This document shows, piece after piece, positions 16,552 through 25,285 of a stretch of DNA of 64,000 nucleotides. Source of the stretch: Mycobacterium sp. E3251 (GTDB lineage Bacteria > Actinomycetota > Actinomycetes > Mycobacteriales > Mycobacteriaceae); assembly GCF_001666835.1 (NCBI RefSeq), contig NZ_LZJF01000168.1, positions 1-64,000 of the forward strand, in the 5' to 3' direction. How positions within the stretch are numbered: position 1 is the first letter of the stretch; each line of letters starts with the position of its first letter. A program made the translations under genes and the position numbers. The notes beneath the pieces are model-generated. The model saw only the letters and a program-made list of their open reading frames with translations. It searched no databases and had not been told where the DNA came from.

Positions 16552-16955
16552 TGACCGCGCCCGATCGGCCCACGATCGACACCGACGGCCAAGCCTGGTG
16601 GACCGCCACGCAAGGCCGCAGGCTGATGGTCAACCATTGCCGCTCATGCGGCCGGGTCTCGCTGTACGCACGACCCTTCTGCCCGCACTGTTGGTGCGAG
16701 GACGTCGAGCTGACGTCGGCCACCGGGCGCGCGCGGCTGTACACCTGGAGCGTCATCCGCCAGAACGCCGCGCCCTTCGACACCCGCACTCCCTACGTAC
16801 TGGCCATGGTGGACCTCGAGGAAGGACCACGGCTCATGACGGTCGTGGAGGACTGCGCTGTCGAAGACCTGCGCGCAGACATGGATCTGGTGCTCGCTTT
16901 CCGCGAAGACGACGACGGATTCGTCGTGCCGGTTTTCCGGCCCGAAACCGCCTAG
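16551..16955 (+). CDS. DUF35 / Zn-ribbon OB-fold protein, partner of the thiolase-like protein
   Basis: This 134-residue protein has a rubredoxin-like zinc ribbon with Cys30, Cys33, Cys44 and Cys47 (NHCRSCG, then PFCPHC), followed by an OB-fold with LYTWSVIRQ and YVLAMVDLEEG. DUF35 proteins act as acyl-CoA-binding partners of thiolase-fold enzymes. GGGAGG lies five bases upstream of the ATG, which overlaps the thiolase stop as TGATG. The cysteine positions match those of the second DUF35 protein at 48396 exactly, so both probably do the same job. Confidence 0.88.
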   Translation: MTAPDRPTIDTDGQAWWTATQGRRLMVNHCRSCGRVSLYARPFCPHCWCEDVELTSATGRARLYTWSVIRQNAAPFDTRTPYVLAMVDLEEGPRLMTVVEDCAVEDLRADMDLVLAFREDDDGFVVPVFRPETA

Positions 16956-16974
16956 AATCCGGTGACCGCGCCCG

Positions 16975-18546
16975 TCAACCCGTAGTGGCGAGACGGTCGG
17001 CGATCAGCCGCCGTCGCCCGGCCGAGCGCGCGTCGAGCTTGGTCCGGTCGATCTTGCCGTTGGCATTGACGGGCAGCGGCTCGTCCCACAACACCAGCTC
17101 TTCTGGCAGTTTGTATTTCGGCAGGCCCTCGGAGAGGAGAGCTTCGGCGACCTCGGCCAGTGTCATCTCGACGTCGGGCTCGAGGACGATTGCCATAGTC
17201 AGCCGCTCGCCTGTGGTGTCGTCGGCGACCGCATAGGCGGCACATTCGCGGACCCCAGCTATCCGCGACACCGCCTCCTCCACTTCGGCGGCCGGGATCT
17301 TCAGCCCGTTGCGGATCACGATGTCCTTGATCCGGCCGACGATGCGCACCCGCCCGCCGACAATCTCCGCCACATCGCCGGTGCGGAACCACTCGCCGTC
17401 GAACGCCAGCTCGTCGTCGGCGGCATCGGTATAACCGAGGAAAGTGTGCGGACCCTTGATGCAGCAATCGGTGGGTTCGGCTTCGGATCCGATGCGGACG
17501 TCGACGTCGTCGAGCGGCAGTCCGTCATCGGCATGGCGCACGATCCGCGGTTCGCCCCGCAGACCGGACGTGCTGACCGGCACCTCCGAGGACCCGTACG
17601 CACGCATGACGACGATGCCGAAATCGCGTTCGACGCGTTCGACGATCCGCCGATCCAAAGTCGTGCCACCGAGATAGACCGCGCGCAGCGGGACCGCGGC
17701 ATCGCGCGCGGCGGCCTCGTCGAGTAGGCGGTCGAGCAGCCGGTCGGGGCCGCCGTACCAGGTCGCACCCGAAGTGACCAGCAGGTCACACGTCGCCGAC
17801 GGGTCCCAACGGTCCTCGAGGATCACCGGTATCGCGAGCATCGGACCGATGAACAACGCTTGCACTACCCCGGTGACCGAGGCGAGCGGGCTGATCAAAA
17901 AGATCCGGTCTTCTGCGCCCAGACCTGCTGCCGCGACGTAGTTCGCCGAAGCCTTGGCCAATGTGCTCAGCGAGTGGATCACGCCCTTGGGTCGAGACGT
18001 CGTACCCGAGGTGTAGAGCACGATGGATGGTTCGTCGGCGGGCCGCGCAGGGCGCGGCGATTCGGCGCCCACGCGGTCACCGTCGCCAAGTTCGATCCAA
18101 CGACAAAGCCCGGATAGTTCGGGCTGGCTGATCGTGGTCCAGTTGGGCGCCGCGCCGACCGGCGCTCGGGTGCGGGCGATGATGTCGGCGAGTTGCTTTG
18201 GCCCGGCGCTGCGCGGCACGAGCAGGACCAGCGCGTCCACCCGCAGTGCCGCGTGGACCGCGACCACCGAGTCCACGTCGTTACCGACCACCAAGACGAT
18301 CGCGCCGCCCCGGACGGCGCCGGCGTCGGCCATGGCCAGGGCGGCGGAATCGATGCGCTTGTCCAGCTCACCGTAAGTGAGCTCGGCGCCTCGGTCCACC
18401 ACGGCGGGGCGGCCCGGATGCCGCGCGGCAGCGGACCGCACCATGTCAACCGGGTCCCCGGTCCAGAAGCCGGCCGCGCGGTAGCGGTGCCGCAGCGCTT
18501 CGGCACGCCGCTGCGCACGCCGCAGCAATTCAGTGGGGCCGGTCAT
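16975..18546 (-). CDS. Acyl-CoA synthetase (AMP-binding)
   Basis: This 523-residue ANL ligase has the P-loop LYTSGTTSRPKG, MRAYGSSEVP, WFRTGDVAEIVGG, the hinge GRIKDIVIRNGLKIP and the C-terminal lysine motif NANGKIDRTKL. It therefore has all residues needed to activate an organic acid to its CoA ester. It is a single minus-strand gene whose start faces an SDR across a 57-bp gap with a weak dyad site. Its 3' end converges on the DUF35 gene, 19 bp away. Substrate unknown. Confidence 0.88.
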   Translation of the reverse strand: MTGPTELLRRAQRRAEALRHRYRAAGFWTGDPVDMVRSAAARHPGRPAVVDRGAELTYGELDKRIDSAALAMADAGAVRGGAIVLVVGNDVDSVVAVHAALRVDALVLLVPRSAGPKQLADIIARTRAPVGAAPNWTTISQPELSGLCRWIELGDGDRVGAESPRPARPADEPSIVLYTSGTTSRPKGVIHSLSTLAKASANYVAAAGLGAEDRIFLISPLASVTGVVQALFIGPMLAIPVILEDRWDPSATCDLLVTSGATWYGGPDRLLDRLLDEAAARDAAVPLRAVYLGGTTLDRRIVERVERDFGIVVMRAYGSSEVPVSTSGLRGEPRIVRHADDGLPLDDVDVRIGSEAEPTDCCIKGPHTFLGYTDAADDELAFDGEWFRTGDVAEIVGGRVRIVGRIKDIVIRNGLKIPAAEVEEAVSRIAGVRECAAYAVADDTTGERLTMAIVLEPDVEMTLAEVAEALLSEGLPKYKLPEELVLWDEPLPVNANGKIDRTKLDARSAGRRRLIADRLATTG

Positions 18547-18561
18547 GGATGTCCTTCCGAT

Positions 18562-18577
18562 GCAAATTACTGCTCTC
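18562..18577. promoter_or_regulatory. Weak dyad site, GCAAA-N6-CTCTC
   Basis: GCAAATTACTGCTCTC keeps the 5-6-5 spacing and the CTC right end but has a mismatch in each arm. It lies between a divergent acyl-CoA synthetase and an SDR. Confidence 0.3.
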
Positions 18578-18590
18578 GATTCAGTAAATG

Positions 18591-18603
18591 TAACCTCTCA
18601 CGC
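18591..18603 (+). promoter_or_regulatory. -10 box for a leaderless transcript
   Basis: TAACCT followed by seven bases and then ATG fits the mycobacterial TANNNT -10 pattern with transcription starting at the start codon. No ribosome-binding sequence precedes the ATG at 18604. Confidence 0.5.
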
Positions 18604-19470
18604 ATGGAGTCAATGACTTTCGATAATCAGGTGGCCATCGTCACCGGTGCCGGTGGCGGGCTTGGCCGCTGTCACGCCCTCGAGCTGGCCCGGCGTGGCG
18701 CCCGAGTCGTGGTGAACGACCTGGGCAGCAGTGTGGACGGCAGCGGCGCGTCGACGTCGGCGGCCCAATCCGTCGTCGACGAGATCACGGCCGCGGGTGG
18801 CAGCGCGATCGCCAACGGTGACTCGGTGGCCACCGAGGAGGGCGGCGCGGCGATCGTCGCGGCGGCGATGGACGCCTTCGGTCAGGTGGACATTCTGGTC
18901 AACAATGCGGGAATTCTGCGCGACGCAGCGTTCAAGAACATGACCGCCGAGCAGGTCGACGCGGTCATAGCGGTACACCTGGCCGGCGCCTTCAACGTGA
19001 CACGGGCGGTGTGGCCGATCATGCGGGCGCAGAATTACGGACGAATCGTTCAGACCACTTCTGGCACTGGGCTTTTCGGCAATTTCGGCCAGGCAAACTA
19101 CGGCGCCGCGAAGATGGGCCTCGTCGGCATGATGCACGTCCTCGCCATCGAGGGTGCCCGCAATGGCATCGCGATCAACGCGATCGCCCCCATCGCGCGA
19201 ACGCGGATGACCGAGGACATCATGGGTGAGGCCGGCAAGGCCATGCATCCCGAGCTTGTCACCCCTGTGGTGGTCTACCTGTGCCATCCGACGTGCGACC
19301 GAACCGCGCACATCTACTCGGTCGGCGCCGGGAAGGTGTCACGGGTGTTCATCGGCGTCACCAAGGGAATCGAAGACACCGCCTTGACCGCCGAGTCCGT
19401 GGCGTCGTCGATCGACGAGATCGACGACAGCGCCACGTTCACCATTCGGGGCGGACCCACCGCCGCCTAG
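18604..19470 (+). CDS. Short-chain dehydrogenase/reductase (MFE-2-like)
   Basis: This SDR of about 288 residues has the cofactor loop TGAGGGLG near residue 15, NNAGILRD, and an active-site Tyr and Lys in NYGAAK. The long form with DLGSSVDGSG after beta-2 and a C-terminal extension resembles the 3-hydroxyacyl-CoA dehydrogenase domain of HSD17B4/MFE-2 enzymes, so oxidation of a 3-hydroxyacyl-CoA is likely. The ATG at 18604 is chosen because a -10 box lies seven bases upstream; the ATG nine bases further in is an alternative. It ends 10 bp from a convergent crotonase. Confidence 0.87.
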   Translation: MESMTFDNQVAIVTGAGGGLGRCHALELARRGARVVVNDLGSSVDGSGASTSAAQSVVDEITAAGGSAIANGDSVATEEGGAAIVAAAMDAFGQVDILVNNAGILRDAAFKNMTAEQVDAVIAVHLAGAFNVTRAVWPIMRAQNYGRIVQTTSGTGLFGNFGQANYGAAKMGLVGMMHVLAIEGARNGIAINAIAPIARTRMTEDIMGEAGKAMHPELVTPVVVYLCHPTCDRTAHIYSVGAGKVSRVFIGVTKGIEDTALTAESVASSIDEIDDSATFTIRGGPTAA

Positions 19471-19480
19471 CGGGAGCCGG

Positions 19481-20308
19481 TCAGCGACCGAGAAACTTGG
19501 GCTCTCGACGTTCCGCGAACGAGGCGAGGCCCTCTTGGAGGTCGGCGGTGTGCGACACCACCTCCTGGGCCCAGGCCTCCTGCTCGAATGCGCGGTGTCG
19601 ATCCGACTCCGACGACACCGACAACAGCCGTTTGGTCAGGGCCAGCATCACCGTCGGGCCCGCCGCCAGCCGTACCGCGAATTCCTCGGCGACCGCGCGG
19701 GTGTCTTCCGGTGCGGTCACGCGATTGACCAGCCCGAGCTTCTCGCAGGTGGCGGCATCGACCGGTTCACCGAGCATCAAGAGTTCGGTGGCCTTGCGCA
19801 GACCGACGATTCTCGTCAGGAGGTGGATGGCCCCCGAATCGGGCAGGATGCCGCGGTGCACAAACGCCTCAACGAGCCTGGCCTGCGCCGACATCACCAC
19901 CAGATCGGATGCCATTACCAAGCTGGCGCCGGCGCCCGCCGCCGTACCGTTGACGGCGGCCACGACAGGTTTGTCGCAATCCAGCATCGAGGAAATCAAT
20001 CGCTGCCAGCCTTGCTGGAGCATGCGAGCGATGTCACCGGGCCGCTTGTCCGCTATGGGTTTCGATTGCGGATCAGCGCTTGCCGTCTGTGACGGCAAAC
20101 CGGCGCCGGTACAGAAATGCCGGTCACCCGTTGCGCTCAGCAGCACGGCACGCACGTCAGACCGGTCATGGGCCAGGGTGAAAGCATCGTTGAGCGCCTG
20201 ACGTGCGAAGGGCGACAACGAATTTCCGGCATCAGCGCGGTCGATGGTGATTCGTAGTACCCCGTCGTCGCCGACGGCCACCAGGATGCCCGATGTTTGC
20301 TCGCTCAT
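19481..20308 (-). CDS. Enoyl-CoA hydratase/isomerase family protein
   Basis: This 275-residue crotonase shows ITIDRADAGNSLS, FCTGAGLPSQT, VVAAVNGTAAGAGASLVMASD and FVHRGILPDSGA, the standard CoA-binding and oxyanion segments. The Glu in LVEAFVHRG is at the place of the first catalytic acid. It is a single gene divergent from the 20361 operon with a 52-bp gap, and it probably hydrates or isomerises an enoyl-CoA of that pathway. An AGGGATGAGG stretch precedes the ATG. Confidence 0.88.
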   Translation of the reverse strand: MSEQTSGILVAVGDDGVLRITIDRADAGNSLSPFARQALNDAFTLAHDRSDVRAVLLSATGDRHFCTGAGLPSQTASADPQSKPIADKRPGDIARMLQQGWQRLISSMLDCDKPVVAAVNGTAAGAGASLVMASDLVVMSAQARLVEAFVHRGILPDSGAIHLLTRIVGLRKATELLMLGEPVDAATCEKLGLVNRVTAPEDTRAVAEEFAVRLAAGPTVMLALTKRLLSVSSESDRHRAFEQEAWAQEVVSHTADLQEGLASFAERREPKFLGR

Positions 20309-20347
20309 ATCCTCATCCCTGCGTTAACGGCGTTTCCGCTTTTCGGG

Positions 20348-20353
20348 TATCTT
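20348..20353 (+). promoter_or_regulatory. -10 box for a leaderless transcript
   Basis: TATCTT matches TANNNT and is seven bases from the ATG at 20361. There is no ribosome-binding sequence between, so the six-gene operon probably starts with a leaderless message. Confidence 0.5.
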
Positions 20354-20360
20354 AATTTCC

Positions 20361-21611
20361 ATGCCGGAAACCGGTCAGATTACCGACGAGGGGTTGGCCC
20401 GGTTGCGGGCCACCATCGGGATCACAGTTCCGCACACTCAGCCGCCGCACTACTTCAGACCGAACGAAGACTGCTTCCGCCACGTGGCGGAGAGCTACGG
20501 CGACGCCAACCCGTTGTGGACCGACGCGGAGTACGCCGCCAAATCCGTATGGGGCGAGTCGATCGCGCCACCCGCGCTCGTCGGGGGCGACACCTTGATA
20601 GGTGAGGACGAGGTGACCACGCTCTCCGACGAAGACCGCGCGCTGACCAAGGGTGACCCCTTGCGCGGCGTTCACGCCTTCTACGCGTCCTCGTCGCGTG
20701 AGTGGTGGGCGCCGCTGCGGGCCAATCATCGCGTTTTCCGGCGCAACGCTCTGGTCGCGGCCCTGGACAAGAGCAGCGAATTCGCCGATCGGGCCATCCA
20801 CGAGTGGTCGGCACAGGTGTTTCGAGACGACGAAGACGTCATCTTGGGTGCGCAGTACCGCAACATGATCCGCACCGAACGCAGCAAGGCACGCGGCCGC
20901 AAGAAGTACGAGGCCGTCGAACTGAAGTCGTGGACGCCGGACGAGATCGCGGAATTGGACGAGAGATACGCGCGCGAAACCCCGCGTGGCGCCGAACCGC
21001 GATGGTGGGAGGACGTTGCCGAGGGTGACGACATCGGCGCCCTGACAAAGGGACCGCTGACGGTCACCGACATGGTCTGCTGGCACGTCGGCATGGGGAC
21101 CGGCATGTATGGGGTGCGGCCCCTGCGACTGGCATGGCGCAATCGGCAGCGCATCCCCCGTTTCTACACGCCCAACGAATACGGTGTGCCGGATGCGCAG
21201 CAGCGCGTGCACTGGGAACCGGAGGCAGCCCGCAATGCGGGTAACCCCACCACCTTCGACTACGGCCGGATGCGCGAGACGTGGCTCATTCATCTGTGCA
21301 CCGACTGGATGGGTGACGACGGCTGGCTGTGGAAGCTCGCCTGCGAATTCCGGCTCTTCAACTACGTCGGCGATCTGCACACCATCACCGGGACGGTGGT
21401 CCGCAAGTACCTCGCCGAGGACGATCGTCCGGCCGTCGATCTCGAGTTGGCGGCGACGAATCATCGTGGCCAGATCACGGCGCCGGGCACGGCCACGATT
21501 CTGCTCCCCAGCCGCGAACACGGACCCGTCCGACTACCCGATCCCCCTGGGCGGGCGACCAACCTCGCGGACCTGCTCACCGCCGTGGCCGCACGATTCG
21601 CCGAAACCTGA
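20361..21611 (+). CDS. Double hot-dog MaoC-type acyl dehydratase
   Basis: This 416-residue protein looks like two hot-dog domains in one chain: an N-terminal FAS1-like unit (YGDANPLWTDAEY near 46) and a C-terminal unit around TVTDMVCWHVG. In the N-terminal unit the usual hydratase His is replaced by Trp in NPLW. It is about three times a single MaoC domain. It probably hydrates an enoyl-CoA too bulky for a crotonase, and it heads a tight operon of two-to-six base gaps or overlaps. Which half holds the active site is not clear. Confidence 0.75.
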   Translation: MPETGQITDEGLARLRATIGITVPHTQPPHYFRPNEDCFRHVAESYGDANPLWTDAEYAAKSVWGESIAPPALVGGDTLIGEDEVTTLSDEDRALTKGDPLRGVHAFYASSSREWWAPLRANHRVFRRNALVAALDKSSEFADRAIHEWSAQVFRDDEDVILGAQYRNMIRTERSKARGRKKYEAVELKSWTPDEIAELDERYARETPRGAEPRWWEDVAEGDDIGALTKGPLTVTDMVCWHVGMGTGMYGVRPLRLAWRNRQRIPRFYTPNEYGVPDAQQRVHWEPEAARNAGNPTTFDYGRMRETWLIHLCTDWMGDDGWLWKLACEFRLFNYVGDLHTITGTVVRKYLAEDDRPAVDLELAATNHRGQITAPGTATILLPSREHGPVRLPDPPGRATNLADLLTAVAARFAET

Positions 21612-21615
21612 GCCC

Positions 21616-22422
21616 ATGACTTACGACAGCGTGCCCGGTCTCAAGGCGGAACAACACGGTGCGGTCTTGCAATTGAGGTTGGACCGCGAGGATCGCCGCA
21701 ACGCAGTCAACGACGTCATGCTCGACGCGATGATCGCGCATTTCGCCGCCGCGGGTATCGACGAGTCCGTCCGCGTCATCAGGATCGACGCCGCGGGACC
21801 CGACTTCTGCGCCGGGTCCGACCTGATCGCCAACAACACCCGCTCCGAGCGAAAGCCCAGGGTGGGCAGCACACAGCGCCGGCTGCCCAACAAAGCGAAC
21901 CGGTTGATCCCGTTGATGCTCGAGACTCAGGTGCCCATCGTGTCCGTAGTGCGGGGCTGGGCCGCCGGGCTCGGATTCCACATCGCACTGGCCTCCGACT
22001 TCTGTGTCGCCGCCGAGGATGCGCGGTTCTGGGAACCGTTCATGGCCCGCGGTTTCACCCCCGACAGCGGCGCGGCCTGGCTGCTGCCACGTCTGATCGG
22101 CCTGGTCCGCACCCGGCAGCTGCTGATGCTGGGCAAGGAGATCACCGGAACCACCGCTGCCGAGTGGAACATCATCCACGCCGCCGCCCCGGTCGACGAA
22201 TTGGAGGCCGCGGCAAGCGAACTGATTGCCGGCCTTGGTGATGCGCCCACGGTGGCGCTGGGCCTCACCAAGTGGCTGCTGCACAGCGGCAACGGCCTCG
22301 ACCTCGACCGGCACCTGCAGAACGAGGCGATGGCGCTCGAGTTGTCGAGCCGCAGCGAGGATTTCAAAGAGGGGCTGGCCGCCTTTCGCGACAGACGTGA
22401 CGCGAAGTTCCAAGGGCGTTAG
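21616..22422 (+). CDS. Enoyl-CoA hydratase/isomerase family protein
   Basis: This 268-residue crotonase begins at the ATG four bases after the MaoC stop. It shows LRLDREDRRNAVN, DFCAGSDLIANN, VSVVRGWAAGLGFHIALASD and FMARGFTPDSGA. The SDL variant after CAG and the GLGF oxyanion loop are within crotonase variation. It is second in the operon MaoC, crotonase, FadE, crotonase, crotonase, FadD. It probably acts on the product of the FadE step. Confidence 0.88.
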   Translation: MTYDSVPGLKAEQHGAVLQLRLDREDRRNAVNDVMLDAMIAHFAAAGIDESVRVIRIDAAGPDFCAGSDLIANNTRSERKPRVGSTQRRLPNKANRLIPLMLETQVPIVSVVRGWAAGLGFHIALASDFCVAAEDARFWEPFMARGFTPDSGAAWLLPRLIGLVRTRQLLMLGKEITGTTAAEWNIIHAAAPVDELEAAASELIAGLGDAPTVALGLTKWLLHSGNGLDLDRHLQNEAMALELSSRSEDFKEGLAAFRDRRDAKFQGR

Positions 22423-22428
22423 ACGATC

Positions 22429-23676
22429 ATGAGCCCGCTGCCGATCAGTGAGACGACCAGCGCCGCAGATGCGGTCGCCGCGGTCGAGCAATGGGTCGAC
22501 AGGGAGGTACCCGCCTCCTGGCGCAGGGCAGCCGCCGAGGGTCCAGCTGCTCTGCGTGCGGTGCGTAGCGCCACAGAGTATCGACAGTGGTATCCGGTCT
22601 TCGCCGCGTCCGGTCTTGTCGTGCCGACCTGGGCGCGGGAATACGGCGGTCTGGGTATCGGCAATGAGGTCGCCCGGGCGATCGATCAGGTATTGCGCCC
22701 GCTGCGGCTGTCCCGGCTGAACCCGTTGGGGCTCAACAATGCTGCGGCAGCGCTGTTCAGCCACGGCACCGAAGAGCAACGGCTGCGCTTCCTGCCGCCG
22801 ATCGTGCGCAACGAGGAGAAATGGTGTCAGCTCTTCAGCGAGCCGGGCGCCGGGTCGGACCTCGCATCGTTGGCAACGCGGGCGGTTCGGGACGCGGACG
22901 AGTGGGTGATTTCGGGCCAAAAGGTTTGGACTACGTGGGCCGACGAGGCCGCCTTCGCGATCCTGCTCGCGAGAACCGATCCGGAGGCGCCCAAACACAA
23001 GGGCATCACATACTTCCTGCTCGACATGCATCAACCCGGCGTCGAGGTCCGACCGCTACGCCAGATCACCGGCGAGGCGGAGTTCAACGAGGTCTTCATC
23101 GACAATGCCCGGATCCCTGACGCGCACCGGGTAGGCGAGGTCAACGACGGCTGGCGGGTCAGCGCGTCGACGTTGTCCAGCGAGCGACAGATGGTTTCGG
23201 GCTCCGGCTCTGGGGGCATGGGCCGGCTCGGTGGCTCCGGCGCCGACCGCCTGATCGTCCTGGCGCGCGAGACCGGCCGATGGAGCGATCCGGTCGTCCG
23301 GGACAAGATCATGCGGTTGTGGGCCCAGGAGCAGATCCGTGGCTGGACCAATGACCTCGTCAGGGCGGCGCTTTCGGCCGGCCAGTCCCCGGGAGCCGCA
23401 TCATCGATCGGCAAAGTGCACCAGGCCACGCTGAACCAACAAATCCAGGACCTCATGGTGGATTTGCTGGGAACCGACGCGGTCGCTTGGCCGGCGACCG
23501 ACGACCCGGACTCCCTGCCCCGCGATGTTCACGGCATGCTGCGCAGCCTCGCGAACGGGACCGAGGGAGGCACCACCGACATCAACAAGAACATCCTGGG
23601 CGAGCGTGTGCTCGGGCTTCCCAGGGAGCCCGACCCCTGGAAGGGCAAGCCTTGGAAGGATATTCCGCGCTCGTGA
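22429..23676 (+). CDS. Acyl-CoA dehydrogenase
   Basis: This 415-residue flavoprotein has YGGLGIGNEVAR, FSEPGAGSDLASL (substrate region), ISGQKVWTTWADE, and a C-terminal segment NGTEGGTTDINKNILGERVLGLPR-like end. It is the full-length FadE type, the only acyl-CoA dehydrogenase of this operon, so it is probably a homo-oligomer. The start is six bases after the crotonase stop, and its TGA overlaps the next GTG. FAD-dependent desaturation of the operon's acyl-CoA is expected. Confidence 0.9.
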   Translation: MSPLPISETTSAADAVAAVEQWVDREVPASWRRAAAEGPAALRAVRSATEYRQWYPVFAASGLVVPTWAREYGGLGIGNEVARAIDQVLRPLRLSRLNPLGLNNAAAALFSHGTEEQRLRFLPPIVRNEEKWCQLFSEPGAGSDLASLATRAVRDADEWVISGQKVWTTWADEAAFAILLARTDPEAPKHKGITYFLLDMHQPGVEVRPLRQITGEAEFNEVFIDNARIPDAHRVGEVNDGWRVSASTLSSERQMVSGSGSGGMGRLGGSGADRLIVLARETGRWSDPVVRDKIMRLWAQEQIRGWTNDLVRAALSAGQSPGAASSIGKVHQATLNQQIQDLMVDLLGTDAVAWPATDDPDSLPRDVHGMLRSLANGTEGGTTDINKNILGERVLGLPREPDPWKGKPWKDIPRS

Positions 23677-24488
23677 GCACTTACCAGCGGTTGATCGTGG
23701 AGAAGTCCGATGGGATCGGCTGGCTCATCCTGAACAGGCCGGACGCGGGCAACGCCTTCGATTCGTTGATGCTCGACGAACTGGAGATCGCCTGGGCCGA
23801 CCTGGATGCCGATCCCGGTGTCCGGGTGATCGTCAACACGGCCAACGGCAAGGCGTTCTGCACCGGCATGGACGTGGTGCAGGTTGCGCGCAACAAGGAG
23901 GCGATGCGCCGGCATTCACGTCGGACCCGGGACGCGGAGCTCAAGATTTCGTCGTGGCACTGCGGAGTGTGGAAGCCGGTGATCGCGGCCGTCAACGGTG
24001 TTTGCGCGGGCGGCGGTCTGCATCTGGTGGCCGACGCCGACATCGTGATCGCGGCCGAGCAGGCGTCGTTCGTCGACCCGCACGTGTCGCTCGGCCAGGC
24101 CGTCGCCTATGAGGCGATCACGCTGCTTCGCAAGTCACCGATGGAAGCAATTACTCGAATGGCGTTGAGCGGCAATGGCGAACGCATCTCGGCACACCGC
24201 GCCTACGAGTTGGGCATCGTGTCCGAGGTGGTAGCCGCCGATCGCCTCCGCGCCGCGGCGGGGCGGCTCGCCACCGCGATCGCCGAAAATTCGCCGACCG
24301 CTTTGCGCGCCACCAAGAAGGCGTTGTGGCGTTCCCTGGACGTCGGCATGACGCAGGCCCGTGGGGAGGCCGCCGAGCGGATCTGGCAGCTCCGCAATCA
24401 CCCGGATCACGGCGAGGGCGCCAGGGCATGGCGCGAGAAGCGCACGCCGCGGTGGCACCCGTTGTCGGACACGGTGGAAGCGTCATGA
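23673..24488 (+). CDS. Enoyl-CoA hydratase family protein, first of a tandem pair
   Basis: This 271-residue crotonase starts at GTG in a GTGA overlap with FadE. It carries LILNRPDAGNAFD, AFCTGMDVVQVARN and VIAAVNGVCAGGGLHLVADAD, then FVDPHVSLGQ. It is closely related to the next gene (shared STYQRL/TYQRL start, shared VNGVCAGGGLH and FVDPHVS), so the pair arose by tandem duplication. After CTG the residue is Met (GMD), while the copy has GADVE. Confidence 0.88.
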   Translation: MSTYQRLIVEKSDGIGWLILNRPDAGNAFDSLMLDELEIAWADLDADPGVRVIVNTANGKAFCTGMDVVQVARNKEAMRRHSRRTRDAELKISSWHCGVWKPVIAAVNGVCAGGGLHLVADADIVIAAEQASFVDPHVSLGQAVAYEAITLLRKSPMEAITRMALSGNGERISAHRAYELGIVSEVVAADRLRAAAGRLATAIAENSPTALRATKKALWRSLDVGMTQARGEAAERIWQLRNHPDHGEGARAWREKRTPRWHPLSDTVEAS

Positions 24489-25285
24489 CATACCAAAGGT
24501 TGGTCGTCGAGCGGCGCGGGCCGGTCGGCTGGATCATCAACGACCGGCCGGAACGGCTCAACGCCTACGACGCCGTGATGCGCGAGGAATTCCCCAGGGC
24601 GTGGGCGGAACTGAACGCCGACCCCGATGTTCGCGTGATCGTGCACACCGGCAACGGGCGGGCGTTCCAGGTGGGCGCCGACGTCGAGGAGCTCGACGGC
24701 GAGGCCGTGCTGCAGTTTCAGGAGACCATGCGCACACTGGACCTCAAGTTGACGGCGTGGCACTGCAATGTCGAGAAGCCGGTCATCACTGCCGTCAACG
24801 GGGTGTGCGCCGGCGGCGGGCTGCACTGGGTGGCCGACGCCGACGTCGTCATCGCGTCGTCGGATGCGAGCTTCGTCGATCCGCACGTGTCGATCGGTCA
24901 GGTCAGCGCCTTGGAAACCATCGCGCTGATGCGCAAGATGCCGGCCGAGGCCGTGCTGCGGATGGCTCTGGTAGGCAGCCACGAACGGCTCAGCGCCCAA
25001 CGCGCGTACCAGCTCGGCATGATCAGCCAGGTCGTGGATCCGCCCGAAAAGCTGCGCGACGTCGCCCAGGAGCTGGCCGAGAAGATCGCCAGAAACTCGC
25101 CCGCCGCGATGCGCGCCACCAAGCGTGCGCTGTGGGGCGCACTCGAATACGGCCTGACCGATGCGTGCCGGGAAGGTGCGAAGCACCTGACATCGATGTG
25201 GGGCCATCCCGACCAGAACGAGGGCCCCCTTGCCTTCGCGGACAGGCGAACTCCGAATTGGGCTCCGTTGGAGGCTGATTCGTGA
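24485..25285 (+). CDS. Enoyl-CoA hydratase family protein, second of a tandem pair
   Basis: This 266-residue crotonase is the tandem paralogue of the preceding gene and overlaps it by ATGA. It has GWIINDRPERLNAYD, AFQVGADVEELDG and VITAVNGVCAGGGLHWVADAD. The two chains may form a mixed trimer or have split roles such as hydratase and isomerase. Its stop overlaps the GTG of the acyl-CoA synthetase. Confidence 0.88.
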   Translation: MTYQRLVVERRGPVGWIINDRPERLNAYDAVMREEFPRAWAELNADPDVRVIVHTGNGRAFQVGADVEELDGEAVLQFQETMRTLDLKLTAWHCNVEKPVITAVNGVCAGGGLHWVADADVVIASSDASFVDPHVSIGQVSALETIALMRKMPAEAVLRMALVGSHERLSAQRAYQLGMISQVVDPPEKLRDVAQELAEKIARNSPAAMRATKRALWGALEYGLTDACREGAKHLTSMWGHPDQNEGPLAFADRRTPNWAPLEADS

